Of a stretch of DNA of 64,000 nt, positions 24,150 to 36,000 are shown piece by piece. How positions within the stretch are numbered: position 1 is the stretch's first letter; the number at the start of each line of letters is the position of its first letter. This DNA is from Spinellus fusiger. Its lineage: Eukaryota; Mucoromycota; Mucoromycetes; Mucorales; Phycomycetaceae. The notes beneath the pieces were generated by a model. The model was not told the DNA's origin. It made no database searches and saw only the letters and a list, made by a program, of their open reading frames with translations. Made by a program: the position numbers and the translations under genes. The DNA is taken from positions 1 through 64,000 of the forward strand of contig JALLLS010000126.1 of NCBI GenBank assembly GCA_025094145.1. Direction: 5' to 3'.

Positions 24150-26349
24150 TACACACCAGGAGATTTTTCTGGTCTTTAAGTGGTGATGGCTCCTTCCTTT
24201 TACGTCCATCCCAAATTTTGCCCTCTTATGTATCTGTGTTTAAAATCAAAGGTTTGCAAGTATCCAAATAATTATTTCTTTTTGTGGGTAACTCAATATC
24301 AAATTGTATTATCAGTAAAATATATTGTTTATGAATAAAATTGTTTATTGTAATAGTATAGATAACACTATATTATGTACTATAGCTACTGCCTAAGTGC
24401 ATTCCCTCATAGCAATAGAATCCAGAACCTAAAAGGCTTGTGCTTTATCCTTGGGATATAGATAACTATGCTCAGGAGTATACCCTAGACATTATTGACC
24501 TTGTAGAAGACTACTTGGGACTGACTTGAAAGGAGTCTTTACTTGCCTAATAATACATTGAGTGTCTTGTACATTAGAATAAACTCAAGCCAAGATGAAG
24601 ACACTGTTTACCTTTTTTGTCACTAGAATAGTCCTTGGTAGTGTCTATCACTTCCTTCTATTGTTTCTCTTTGTTAATAATGGCACATTACCTTGCTCAG
24701 TTATGCTCATCTTGGCGAGTATTTGAGTGTTAAATTGTATGGACAGTGTGAGAAATATCAAAAAGAGGGGATTATCAAAACAAATAATATTTCATAAATT
24801 ATTCTGGTACTCTACTACACTATAGCCTTCACAAGTCAAAATTCACACACTTTTTTCCTTGGACCTAAAGGACAGTATTAGAAACAATACTTTGTTCCCA
24901 CTAGTACTATTGTTGATACCAGTTACAATGAGATAGTTGAGGTGATTATGAATATTGAGTCAATAAATGACTATACAGTTCTCAATTTAAGTAAATTTGG
25001 TTCTATTTTATGGACAATAACCACTAGAGTTAATTAAGTGTGTGTCTTATAATAGACATCTTTCTTAAGCAGTGCTATGCTGCAAATACTGTGGGCTTAA
25101 GGATAGCACATTATGTTAAACAATAAATCTAGTAACTACACACCCAATTTTTTTGGGATATATAGGGAAATATCCTGAGAATAAAACCGCGATATTCTTA
25201 TGATTGGCTAATATGTTTTAAAAGGCTTTTTTGCTGTCTAAATGGGCTATTTCAAACTCTACTTGCCTGTTTAGCAATGGCTATTGACTTTGCAATTAAA
25301 TGCTATAGAATTGGCTGTAAAGACAAGAAATAAACCAGAATCACCCCGAAATTACAACTCAGTCACTGATATTCTTCTCTTAACATAATGTGCTATCCTT
25401 AAGCCCACAGTATTTGCAGCATAGCACTGCTTAAGAAAGATGTCTATTATAAGACACACACTTAATTAACTCTAGTGGTTATTGTCCATAAAATAGAACC
25501 AAATTTACTTAAATTGAGAACTGTATAGTCATTTATTGACTCAATATTCATAATCACCTCAACTATCTCATTGTAACTGGTATCAACAATAGTACTAGTG
25601 GGAACAAAGTATTGTTTCTAATACTGTCCTTTAGGTCCAAGGAAAAAAGTGTGTGAATTTTGACTTGTGAAGGCTATAGTGTAGTAGAGTACCAGAATAA
25701 TTTATGAAATATTATTTGTTTTGATAATCCCCTCTTTTTGATATTTCTCACACTGTCCATACAATTTAACACTCAAATACTCGCCAAGATGAGCATAACT
25801 GAGCAAGGTAATGTGCCATTATTAACAAAGAGAAACAATAGAAGGAAGTGATAGACACTACCAAGGACTATTCTAGTGACAAAAAAGGTAAACAGTGTCT
25901 TCATCTTGGCTTGAGTTTATTCTAATGTACAAGACACTCAATGTATTATTAGGCAAGTAAAGACTCCTTTCAAGTCAGTCCCAAGTAGTCTTCTACAAGG
26001 TCAATAATGTCTAGGGTATACTCCTGAGCATAGTTATCTATATCCCAAGGATAAAGCACAAGCCTTTTAGGTTCTGGATTCTATTGCTATGAGGGAATGC
26101 ACTTAGGCAGTAGCTATAGTACATAATATAGTGTTATCTATACTATTACAATAAACAATTTTATTCATAAACAATATATTTTACTGATAATACAATTTGA
26201 TATTGAGTTACCCACAAAAAGAAATAATTATTTGGATACTTGCAAACCTTTGATTTTAAACACAGATACATAAGAGGGCAAAATTTGGGATGGACGTAAA
26301 AGGAAGGAGCCATCACCACTTAAAGACCAGAAAAATCTCCTGGTGTGTA
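24150..26349. repeat. 2.2-kb near-perfect inverted repeat (repeat B palindrome)
   Basis: Arms 24150-25119 and 25380-26349 (970 bp each) are reverse complements with no difference that I could find by eye. The spacer is about 260 bp. The outer ends are TACACACCAGGAGA and TCTCCTGGTGTGTA. A second end-like sequence (TACACACCCAATTT) starts at 25137, so 25137-26349 looks like one complete 1.2-kb element (TACACACC..GGTGTGTA) with a truncated mirror copy joined to its left. Shortened copies of the same family occur at 38274-39032 and 59099-59881, and a diverged one at 43134-43635. No frame above 60 codons exists, so it is non-autonomous. Confidence 0.9.
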
Positions 26350-26779
26350 TGAATTTCTTTATATTCCTAAGATTTTTGGGTGTGTACAGTTTAAAGTATT
26401 TTTATTTTCGGGCGTAATTTGCTATTCGCGCATTGGGCATGTCAGCCACCCTATGAGAACTTTTGAAAAATAAATAAGAATAAACATAGAAACACTTCAA
26501 ATACATAAGTGAAAAAATAAATGCAAAGAGAAAGGAAACAGAAGGACAAGAGAATATAAAACCTCAAATGAGGGAAAAAATGATGGAAAATAAGAAATAA
26601 TGGTAAATGCTAAGTTAAGAATAGACATCCAAGAAGACCATAAAGTCAGCAAGGAAACCAGGACACCAAAAAGATAACCGTCATCCTGTGGTGATTCGAA
26701 ATCCAACGAGGGATAATTAGAGCAACTTGGACAATCCTGAAAATAAATACAGCAAATACACTAGCAGCTTCTGGCTTTG

Positions 26780-27125
26780 CTAAACGGGTTAAGAATGGGT
26801 GGTAGAGGAGAGATCGGAGGAGAAGTGAGGATAAAGCGTCTGTTGCTGAAGGAGTCTTTGCACTCTATGGCGGCGTTGGCGTTCCCGCTCAACAAATTTG
26901 GCTTGCAGATAAAGGAAACGAGAGTATATGTTAGAGAGGGCGGCTAATTGGGCAACCTGGATCGTTCCAAACCTAGCAGTAGCAGATCTAGCGAGACAAA
27001 GTCTCAGACAAGCAGACTGACAGATTTGTAGCGGGTGGATGCCTAGTCTATTGAAATTACAAATAGCCAACCCATACTCAAGAATAGGCTAAACAAAAAC
27101 AGTATAAGCTCTTAGGGTTGCTGTA
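26780..27125 (-). pseudogene. LINE reverse transcriptase C-terminal fragment
   Basis: Minus-strand reading gives TTLRAYTVFV, a stop, then PILEYGLAICNF, LGIHPLQICQSACLRLCLARS, IQVAQLAALSNIYSRFLYLQ, and finally the VERERQRRHRVQ tail. The PILEYGLAI and QSACLRL motifs are typical of the region after the reverse transcriptase in fungal LINEs. One in-frame TAG, and the 5' part is replaced by the Tc1 element. The junction between LQAKF and VERERQ is probably an internal deletion, because the other two copies have a different sequence there. Confidence 0.75.
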
Positions 27126-27139
27126 ATCTTTTGGGTGTG

Positions 27140-28495
27140 TACAGTGGAGGGACAAAAAAATTGGTTTTTTTATTTTTTATTTATTTATTTATATAAGTCT
27201 GATATCTTACATATCTTACATAAAAGACACTTGTAACAGTTTTCTTCTTTTCTTCCTAATAAAAGTATATCCATATTAAATTTAAAATGCAACTAACAGA
27301 CGATCAAAAATTTACCACTGCTAATTTTCGACAAGCAAATATGAAAGTAAAGGAGATAGCTGAGAACCATAGTAAGGCTGTAAATAATCTACAATATTCT
27401 AAATCAACAAAAGACAAGAGGAACCACCAAACGCCAAGAAGGTTCGGGAAGACCCAAAATATTCAATGAAAGAGGAATATGACACCTTTTGAACGTTGTT
27501 GACAAGAACAGACGATTGACTGTAAGTGAGATAGTTGCAGCAATACCCGAAGAATGCAGCAAGCACACTGTTAGACATATATTGCATGAAGATGGTATAT
27601 TTAGCCGAGTGGGAATAAAAAAAACTTTTTTGAATGAAACACATTAAGAAAGAAGACTCAAGTTTGCCAAAGAGCATCTCTACTGGACCATTGACATGTG
27701 GAAAGAAGTAATATGGACTGACAAAAGTAGTTTCGAAATAGGCAAGAACAGTCGAGTGGTTTACGTTTGGCGTAAGGATGGAGAAACTTATAAAAAAGAT
27801 TGTCTTGCTCCTACATTCAAGAGTGAAAGATCCTCAGTTATGGTCTGGGGAGTCATTCGTCACGGTGAGAGGTCAGAACTAGTAATGCTTGAGAAGGATG
27901 AACGAAAGGCTGTTGATTTTTTCAAGAAAGTCTACGAAGAGGCATTGCTACGTTTCTGGGGTCTAGAGTGCCACCTAATATTGATGGAAGATAGTGCACC
28001 CACTCACAAAAGTATTTTAGCAAGTGATTGGAAAATGGAGAGAGGAATTGATAGTTTGGAGTGTCCTGCTCAATCGTCCGATCTGAACCCCATTGAAAAT
28101 CTTTGGATGCAGATGAAAGACAAGGTCCAGAAGAGATGCAAAGGTTCTGTCAAGATGGGCAAGCTCAAAACCATAATTCAAGAAACTTGGGATTTCTTTG
28201 AGCCAAAAACATGGAATCCTTTGATTGAGACAATGCCAGCACGAATGCAAAAAGTTATTAAGAACAAGGGTAGGAGTACCCATTAACAAATCTATATTTG
28301 TAATAGTTTTTTTTAACTGTAAAAATAAAGAATAAATTACATGTACAGATTCTAGGGACTTTCTTTAACATAATATGGGCTTTATTAAAGTATAAAATAC
28401 GCTATATTCCTTTTGATACAAGAAAAACACTATATTGATAATATGAAATCTATCGGATTTTTTAAAATTGTCATTATTCCTGTCCCTCCACTGTA
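27140..28495 (+). mobile_element. Tc1/mariner element (family E)
   Basis: 1,356 bp with terminal repeats TACAGTGGAGGGACA (left) and the exact complement TGTCCCTCCACTGTA (right), TA at both borders. It is inserted in LINE sequence. The ends and transposase differ from families A and D. Its right end is followed directly by CACTCTTTCCG (28496-28506), which together with the shared TA resembles the terminal repeat of the element at 22181, so it landed at or next to an older element end. Confidence 0.92.
27287..28286 (+). pseudogene. Transposase of Tc1 family E, frame-broken
   Basis: The N-terminal frame (27287-27469; MQLTDDQKFTTANFRQ.., an HTH with MKVKEIAENHSK) is shifted relative to the DDE domain (27696-28286). 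Intervening sequence reads LLNVVDKNRRLTVSEIVAAI in another frame. The DDE residues are all present: Asp in VIWTDKSSF, Asp in LILMEDSAPTH, Glu in SSDLNPIENLW. Thirty-four residues separate the last two, giving the DD34E spacing of Tc1. C-terminus ..IETMPARMQKVIKNKG then stop. Catalytically plausible but split by at least two frameshifts. Confidence 0.88.
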
Positions 28496-29159
28496 CACTC
28501 TTTCCGTTAAATGGCGAGATCTCTGGCCCAGTTTGTTAATACTACTGCAAGCCATTGATCGAGCCACGTCTACTCGAGAATTTAAGGTAGATCCATCAGC
28601 TGGTAGCTTGCTCATTGAGGCTGCTGATGAGTGTGTTGAGCGGGAACGCCAACGCCGCCATAGAGTGCAAAGACTCCTTCAGCAACAGACGCTTTATCCT
28701 CACTTCTCCTCCGATCTCTCCTCTACCACCCATTCTTAACCCGTTTAGCAAAGCCAGAAGCTGCTAGTGTATTTGCTGTATTTATTTTCAGGATTGTCCA
28801 AGTTGCTCTAATTATCCCTCGTTGGATTTCGAATCACCACAGGATGACGGTTATCTTTTTGGTGTCCTGGTTTCCTTGCTGACTTTATGGTCTTCTTGGA
28901 TGTCTATTCTTAACTTAGCATTTACCATTATTTCTTATTTTCCATCATTTTTTCCCTCATTTGAGGTTTTATATTCTCTTGTCCTTCTGTTTCCTTTCTC
29001 TTTGCATTTATTTTTTCACTTATGTATTTGAAGTGTTTCTATGTTTATTCTTATTTATTTTTCAAAAGTTCTCATAGGGTGGCTGACATGCCCAATGCGC
29101 GAATAGCAAATTACGCCCGAAAATAAAAATAAAATACTTTGAACTGTATTAAGAACATC

Positions 29160-30224
29160 AAAGAAAGTGAATCAACATTACATTTAGAGAGTCATAGAAA
29201 GCTCAAAAAAAGTTAATGAGATATATATCAGATACCTGAAAAGTGTTATTAGGAAGGATTCCTTTACCTCGCACAATCAACTGACATGGTAAATGTTTAA
29301 GTTCAAGGTTGATATATGTAGAGACACCACTATTAGCTACTCTAAGCAGTTAGGGATTGGATCTTTTTCTCTAGATTACAAGCCAGAATTAACTGAAAAA
29401 CGCAAGGATAAACAGCTTTGTTGAGCTAAAGAACATGTCAGTTGGAAGAGTGATTAGTGAATATGTGTCATCTGGTCTGATGAGTCAAATTACATCATGA
29501 AAGAGAATAGTGGAGATGTATGTGTCATTAAGAAAGTTAGAGAAAGTTATGATCTTAATCATAGTGTTCCAACAACGAAGTTTGGTGGTGGTTGTGTCAT
29601 GCCTTGGAGCTGCTTTTGGGCAGGTTGAATGGATCCATTGGTCTTTGTCAATGATACTATAAACTCAAACAAATATATGAATATTTTGGCTGGTAATTTT
29701 TTATTCTTGGTTCATGGAATTACACCAGAAAGGAAGACAGTGAGTTTCTGTTACAAAAGGAGGGTACTAGCTGTCATACCGGGGCCTATGCTAGATGGTG
29801 AAAAGAGACATATCAAGTTAGCATCTTTGAGTAATGGTCCCCAAAAAACCCTGAATTAAAATCAATTAAACACATCTAGTAAGTATTGGAAAGATGAATT
29901 GAAGAAAGACATTTATCACCAATGTAGAAAGTTTGAAGGCTCTACTTGTAGAAGTGTGGGAGAGAGTTGGTGTTGAACTTGCATAATGATGAGTTCAAAC
30001 TATGACAGACAAATGCCAGACAGTTATTAATGCCAAAAGAGGCCATACATAATATTAACTGTATTATTATTTTATTTTCTATAATTAATGATGTTGAGCT
30101 TTGTTGAGCTTAAGTTTGAAGCTTCTAAATCAAATGTAAAATGTTTTATTTAATGTTGAACATGTCCTAAATGTTTCGTCCTGAAATCTATCTTCAAAAG
30201 TAAATTCAATTGGGTGTGACTATA
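29160..30224 (+). mobile_element. Decayed Tc1/mariner element (family A), plus orientation
   Basis: The right terminal repeat is present (..TTCAATTGGGTGTGACTATA, about 30205-30224). The left one is not visible, so the element is probably 5' truncated next to the LINE tail at 29148. Plus-strand transposase fragments include VIWSDESNY-like, VPTTKFGGGCVMPWSCFWAG, PLVFVNDTINSNKYMNILAG and a KCQTVINAKRGHT-like end, separated by stops and indels. The most diverged copy of the family in the window. Confidence 0.8.
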
Positions 30225-30972
30225 AGAAGTTGGTCAATATAATATTGTTCTGTTTAACTTACAGTATTATTTCTTCTTCTTTTACTAATAGCTATAATGA
30301 GTAGATGGGTTGGGTTGTATTTGAACCTTCTTCCTCCAATACCAATGTTTTTTTTGTAGGCTTATGATTGAGTTTCCTATAGCTACTATATTGGAACAGA
30401 GCCTTCTTGTTTTTCTATAGCTGTCTTTTGTCTCTTTTTCTTTATACCATCAACAAAGCCCTATTTTGTAGTTACCATTAGACTTATTCAAAATACAAGG
30501 CAAGTCTTTAAACGCTCTTGCATTTCTGTCTCATTTATTGGAGTATCTACACCATACAATTTGCATTGTTTTATTTTAGTTAGATCCTTTAGCCTCGAAA
30601 AGTGGCATCTAAATATCATTCAAACCACCACTCTCAAAGGACCTAAAAGAAGACGACGACTACAATAACTAATCTTTAGAAAAAAAAATTGCTAGAGTTG
30701 AATGGCTTGATTATCAAAAGCCCATAGAATAGACCAATAAAAATCATTAATCCTAATATGTTTATAGTAGAATGAATAGATAATCAAAAGCATAAACGAC
30801 AGCGTTTGACTATATTTAAACTGACAGAATTTCCCTTGATATAAACAAAGATTGATATTCATCTGAAAGAGATGCACGTCAGATTTAAAGAGGTGTAAAT
30901 AACAAATTGAAATTTAGTCCTACCTGTCATTTTTCCACTGTCACTGTATTTTCAGACTAACGTAATAAACGC
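30225..30972. other. Intergenic region upstream of AIRIM-like gene
   Basis: No gene or element recognised. T-rich in the first half. A minus-strand 61-codon frame at 30692-30877 shows no motif. Confidence 0.4.
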
Positions 30973-31647
30973 ATGACCTCAACTCTCTTAAAAACAACAA
31001 CAACAAATATGCAGCAACAAATTCAAATAAGGACCACCTGCACTACACTAGTAACGTGTGCCGTTACTATTTGTAAATCATGGGCTCAGTATGATGCTAC
31101 CTCGCAACTACTGTTAAGATCTCTCAGTAACATCCTCTCTCAACGTATTGCCAGCCAAGAACAAGCAGCAAAAGTGTTAGATCTCGGTTCTGATCCTACA
31201 CAATTAGTCTACAAACAAACCGTGGCTATAGAGCAGACATTTGAAAGACTACATCACATTATGAATGAGTTTCATAGTGTTGTTCATAGCTGGGAGTTAT
31301 TGGCCAGCGAAAGTGTAAAACTGTTGGGGAAATCAGTCTCTCTTTTCTCGTTAGATAAAGAGCCTGCACCCTTATCCAATGAATCTCTTATACAAACAGC
31401 AGCCATTAGGCCTGAGCATGCACATCAGTACATTGCTGATTTGTGTAGTATGTACACCAAAGAATACCAATACCGACAGTCATTATTGGAGACACTGCCG
31501 ATGCATCTTAGTAGCGTGTCACAGTTAGAGACAGTGTTGGAACGCTGGTCTTCTCAATTGCATATCCAGCATCATGTAGCACAGGAAATGGAGGAGCGCC
31601 TGAAGCTCTACAAAGCCATCAAAAAGACAGTAGAAGCAGTAGACTAG
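30973..31647 (+). CDS. Coiled-coil protein, possibly AIRIM/C1orf109-like
   Basis: Intronless 224-aa helical protein, without signal peptide or membrane segment. An N-terminal Thr/Gln-rich stretch precedes long amphipathic helices. Two segments resemble human AIRIM (C1orf109), a ribosome maturation factor acting with the SPATA5 AAA ATPases: the IEQTFERLHHIMNEFHSVV block and the AIRPEHAHQYIADLCSMY block followed by a KEYQYRQSLLE helix. The match is from memory and remote, so the function is tentative. What is solid is that the frame is intact and not low-complexity apart from the first 20 residues. A Tc1 element begins 29 bp after its stop, so its 3' UTR may be transposon-derived. The ATG at 30973 is the first in frame. 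Confidence 0.6.
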   Translation: MTSTLLKTTTTNMQQQIQIRTTCTTLVTCAVTICKSWAQYDATSQLLLRSLSNILSQRIASQEQAAKVLDLGSDPTQLVYKQTVAIEQTFERLHHIMNEFHSVVHSWELLASESVKLLGKSVSLFSLDKEPAPLSNESLIQTAAIRPEHAHQYIADLCSMYTKEYQYRQSLLETLPMHLSSVSQLETVLERWSSQLHIQHHVAQEMEERLKLYKAIKKTVEAVD

Positions 31648-31676
31648 GTAAAGTATATACTCTCGTTTTATAGATG

Positions 31677-32955
31677 TAAAGTGGCCCGAGAAATGTAATA
31701 GGATTTTTTCAAATGTAGACTCTTTTTTTAGTTTTATACCTTATCTTAATAGTCTTATAAACTCATTAATTCATTAGATAGAAATATAAAAGAATATTTA
31801 TAATACATAAAGGTTGTTTTATTGTAAGACCACTTGGTAGCCACTGTGACCAAACTAGGCATCAATGGCTGCCTGGCATATCTGTCTTATGCTGGCAATG
31901 AGGATATTTGTCAGTTCCTTTGATATTTTGCCTCATTCTAGCATCAATGACAGTCTCCAACTTCTCATTGGTGGTATACCTTATTTAATTCCCAATAACC
32001 TTCTTCAGGTGGATCCACAGATACTCCATTGGATTGAGATCAGTATTGCGATGGCTATTAAAGAGTCATTAATATACCATTTACTACTCTCTCATTGAGT
32101 TGCTTTGTTCTTATAGGGTCTATCATTGTCCCTATGTAGGTGGTAACTGACTCCAGGGTTAATAAAAGAGAGACTCAAGTTCATGGCAGTAGACATCTCC
32201 CAAAATATCAATGAACTTGTCATAGTATTCTATCCTCCACTACGATCTATCTTCCAACACCTTCAAAATTTCTTGTTTCCAGGATATTCTTAGTCTCAAA
32301 GGCCTTACCATACTATCTGATGACTCTGACCTCCCCTTTCATAGCTCATGAGTTCGACTCAGGACTCATCCGATCAGATAACCTCCTGCCACTGCTTATG
32401 AGTCCAACCAACGTGTTCATGGGCCCACTAGAGCCTTGCCTCCATGTTCTTTGTCAAGAGAGGTTTGGCCACTATACTGAATGAATGAAAGCTCACTTTG
32501 TCAAGGTAGCTCTTCAGTGTTGGCCTTGATACCTTGATGGCAATATCTACCAGGATGGCTTCTTTGGTCTATTGAAGATTACTTACTACTATTCTTCTCA
32601 ACCATCTGAGGGCCATGCTGTCCAATTTTCTTTTTCAAGATCTCTTAGGTAAAGAAGCCATTGAGCCTGTCTCTTTGAAACACTTCACAACATAGCCTAC
32701 AGTGAAAGTAGGCACGTTGAACATACGAGATGCCTCGACCTGGATAGATTTCAGGCTCAGCACCTGGTAAATGATAGCTAAACAAGTCTTGAGAATGGTA
32801 TATTTCCAAGACATTTCAGGGACTTTGGTGAAGATGTTTTCAGTGTTAGATGAGTTAGACATTATAAGAAAAAGGGTGTTATGAACAGAGAAAAGAATAG
32901 TGTATGTTATTCTTTAGTATAGAAGACACCCTATTACATTTTCCTAGTCACTTTA
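31677..32955 (-). mobile_element. Tc1/mariner element (family F), decayed
   Basis: 1,279 bp with ends TAAAGTGGCCCGAGAAATGT and, complemented, TAAAGTGACTAGGAAAATGT, both followed by AATAGG. The minus-strand transposase N-terminus (32635-32862) is open: MSNSSNTENIFTKV.., with an HTH region around EASRMFNVPTFTVGYVVKCF. The rest contains many stops. About 960 bp is almost identical to 61003-62040, including the damage. The ends resemble those of the foldback MITE at 14255-14536. Confidence 0.87.
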
Positions 32956-33033
32956 TATTATAAAGCAATAGAATAAAGTATCTCAAAAAAAAAAAAGCAC
33001 GCAAAAGAATATTTTTTGCAATAAGACATTTTA

Positions 33034-36000
33034 TTACCAGTCTATGTTTAGAATTCTTACAGAGTGATCTTCTCCTGCAGAAGCCAACTGAAGACGCTTC
33101 TCTTGATGGGCAAGAGAAGAACGCCATGCGAGTGAGTTTACAACTCCTGCATGGGACAGTCTATCATTATTTTTATCAGCATCTCTATGATTGTGTCCCT
33201 TGGCTTACCTCTTCTCAATACTATGCCATGGTTTCCATGCTTCTAATTGTCCTTGTGGGGCAGACCACAACTCAATGTGACCATTCTCAAGTCCAACTGC
33301 CAAGATATATCTAATAAAAATAATAAAAATAAAAGGTTCAGCTCTCTTGCATGTTCCTTGCCTTGTAGTCTACACTTACACTCCCTCTACCAAGACAGGT
33401 GCCATGTCAAGGGCGGTCACAGCCTCTGAGCATCGAAGTGTAGATACACACTCCCATTCTGATGCAGTGCTGTTTTGTGTCCATATCTTAATGGTCTTGT
33501 CGCGAGATCCAGTCACAAAGAAAGCATCGTCATGACTCCAAGCACAATTCCAGATAATACGTGCATGGGCCTTGTTTTTGTACATGGGACGATAGATGGT
33601 GTCTGATAATAGTACCAAGTGGGACTCAGCAACATGTTTTCTTTCTTATCTTATGAACAGTAGTTACTGGTGTCTTACCTTGCTCTCCTTCCACACGCTC
33701 AGACAGTGACCAGAGACGATCTCTTGATACAGTCAGTAGCCAACGGTCATTATGAGAGAATCTTGCCCGTGTGACAGTCAGTGAGTGGGCATCCACCTTA
33801 GTCTTGATTTCTTTCCAATGAGTGGTGTCAAATAGACGTACTACTGCATGTTCTGGTGTAGCAGCCTAATGCATGTTATTAGTCTTCTTGAATCCATCCC
33901 CATAAAAGCACCTACTTTACATGCAGTGGCTATATACTTGCCATCATGTGTAGCCTCAGCACAAATGAGTTCATAGCCATGGCCATAGCTAGTAACAATA
34001 GTAACAAGTGCCAATAAAAATGAAGACTGGAATTAGATACTGTTATAACATCCTAATCCTAATCCTAATCTCACTTACAGCTTCTCTACTTCAGGCCACA
34101 GAGTATGTTGAATCAAATGTTCTTCAAAGGGTGGTTGGTGCATGGTCTCAAGAAGTGAGGTTGGGGTTGAAGATGTATGAGCATAGCTCTGCATTGTGGC
34201 ATGATTCTCTTCCGAATTCATCATGGCATCAATATCACCTATATGTTTACTGTTATTCCAATAGAAAGAAAAACAAGAATATATATATATAAAGAGAGAG
34301 AGTATGGCCTTACCTTGGAATACTGCCTTGTTGGACAAACCCAGAGCTGGTAGATTAGCACCAATGGGTCGACTCTCCTATAGAGATACCCTATTATTTC
34401 TATGCCTAGAATATCTATCTTCTCTTCTTCTTTTTCATACCACTTGAGAAGCTAGATTCTCCTCTCCTGTCAATACTGCTAAGCTTTCTACGCATGAACG
34501 AGGAGCATCAAAAACACGAAGAACCTACGCCCCATCAGAAAAAGGTAAGTCCCAAAGAAAAATGTACTTGAATAGAAATTACCTTTTCATCAGCACCACT
34601 CACAAATTGCCAATCATGAATAAAGGCAATACATTTCAGGTCATAGCCATGCACTTGAGGACGTCCCATTTCATGCCATGTCTGTACCCGTGTTTCTCCA
34701 GTACTTCTATTCCAAGGAGCAAATAAGCGTGTCGATTGATCCAAACTAAATCCATTGCCATAAGGTTAGTTTCTTTTGTACTGACAAGAGCCATGACTGC
34801 TAGAGGCTTACCTGGAAGAAACAAGGTATCTTGACTGTGGATCCCATGCAACACTCTCTACTGCTTTGAAATGACCACTAATAGATACTTGAGGAATCCA
34901 GTGGTTTTCATCTGCACAAATACACACAGAGAATGAGTGAATTCTCTTTTTCTTTGGTGGTGCTTTACCTTCTTCTGTGGATATGTCTTGCCATACATGG
35001 AAGGAGCCATTAGCACCATGCGATAATACATGTTTGCCATTGGGACTGAAAAGAGCACCACAGAATCCCAAGTTGCTGTTGCCTCCCATATCACCCATAC
35101 GAACCTACACACGCATTAGAGACACACTCTAAGAGAGAAAGAGAAGAGAGAGGAGAGAGAGAAAAGGAAAGAGAAAAATGTTCCTTACCTCGTTTACCCA
35201 AACACCTGTAGCAGGATCAGGACTCCATACCATCAATGACTTATCACTAGAAGCAGAAACAAGTCGCATGGGTTGAGTGAACTCAGTATTATGGCCTAAA
35301 TCTATCCCCAGGCCATCAGAAAAATAACTTCATTTCCAGTGTTATTTTCTTCTTTACTTACTTGTCACTTTGGGTCTTTCCCAATGAACACTGTAGACCC
35401 AATCATCATGTCCTATCAGCAAGGCCTCAAACATAAGCGAATAGAGTTGACTGTCCATACACAAACAGAAATACACACAGTGGCATCATCAGTCTATGGA
35501 TGGTCATTGTAGAGATAATAGTATACAATTACCTTTCTTTGCCAGGTGTGTTGACTTGGACAAGATGTGCTTTTGTACTCAACTGTGTGGTTTCTCCTAA
35601 TCTATGCAGTATTAACACCTACTATCATTCACACAGAGAGTAGAGTAATAATAGTAAAAGTAATAAAAATAATATAAAGTGCATGACTTACAATGTATTC
35701 TCCTGTAGGGATTCCAATAGAGCAGCATCCAAATCACTGGTACTGATGGACTCAGAGTCACTGCTTAGTTTGGCCTGAGGAGCAATCTTCCACAACCGAA
35801 TGTACTTGTCTTGAGAAGCACTTGCCAGTACCAGATTGCCCTTTTTCAATGTATGCACTGTATTTTCGGTTATCTCAGCATCTGTGCCTGTGTAGGTAGC
35901 AAATGCCAAAGACCGAATCCAATTGTCGTGTCCCTGTAAGGTGTGTACTTTCTCAAACTGGGATCCGTTCTGATGCACGTAGATAGAAATGATCTTGTCG

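Larger units (their letters stand above)
26385..29148. mobile_element. Head-to-head LINE 3' ends flanking a Tc1 insertion
   Basis: Inverted arms at 26385-26894 and 28634-29148 (about 510 bp, nearly identical) each hold the end of a LINE ORF (VERERQRRHRVQRLLQQQ..), its stop, and a 3' untranslated region ending in A-rich AAAATAAAAATAAAAT. The 3' ends point outward, left on minus and right on plus. The outermost bases are TACAGTT..AACTGTA with TA at each border. Between the arms are more LINE coding sequence (26895-27125 minus, 28540-28633 plus) and a Tc1 element at 27140-28495. The internal ORF differs between arms upstream of VERERQ, so the arms were joined from differently deleted copies. Confidence 0.8.

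Noticed and set aside
24150..26349. CRISPR-like or satellite array
   Set aside because: The repeat is a single inverted pair, not direct repeats with spacers.
34050..34075. CCTAATCCTAATCCTAATC looks like a short telomere-type repeat
   Set aside because: Only three units, inside the ELP2 intron 34080 upstream side and not next to a chromosome end; a simple repeat.
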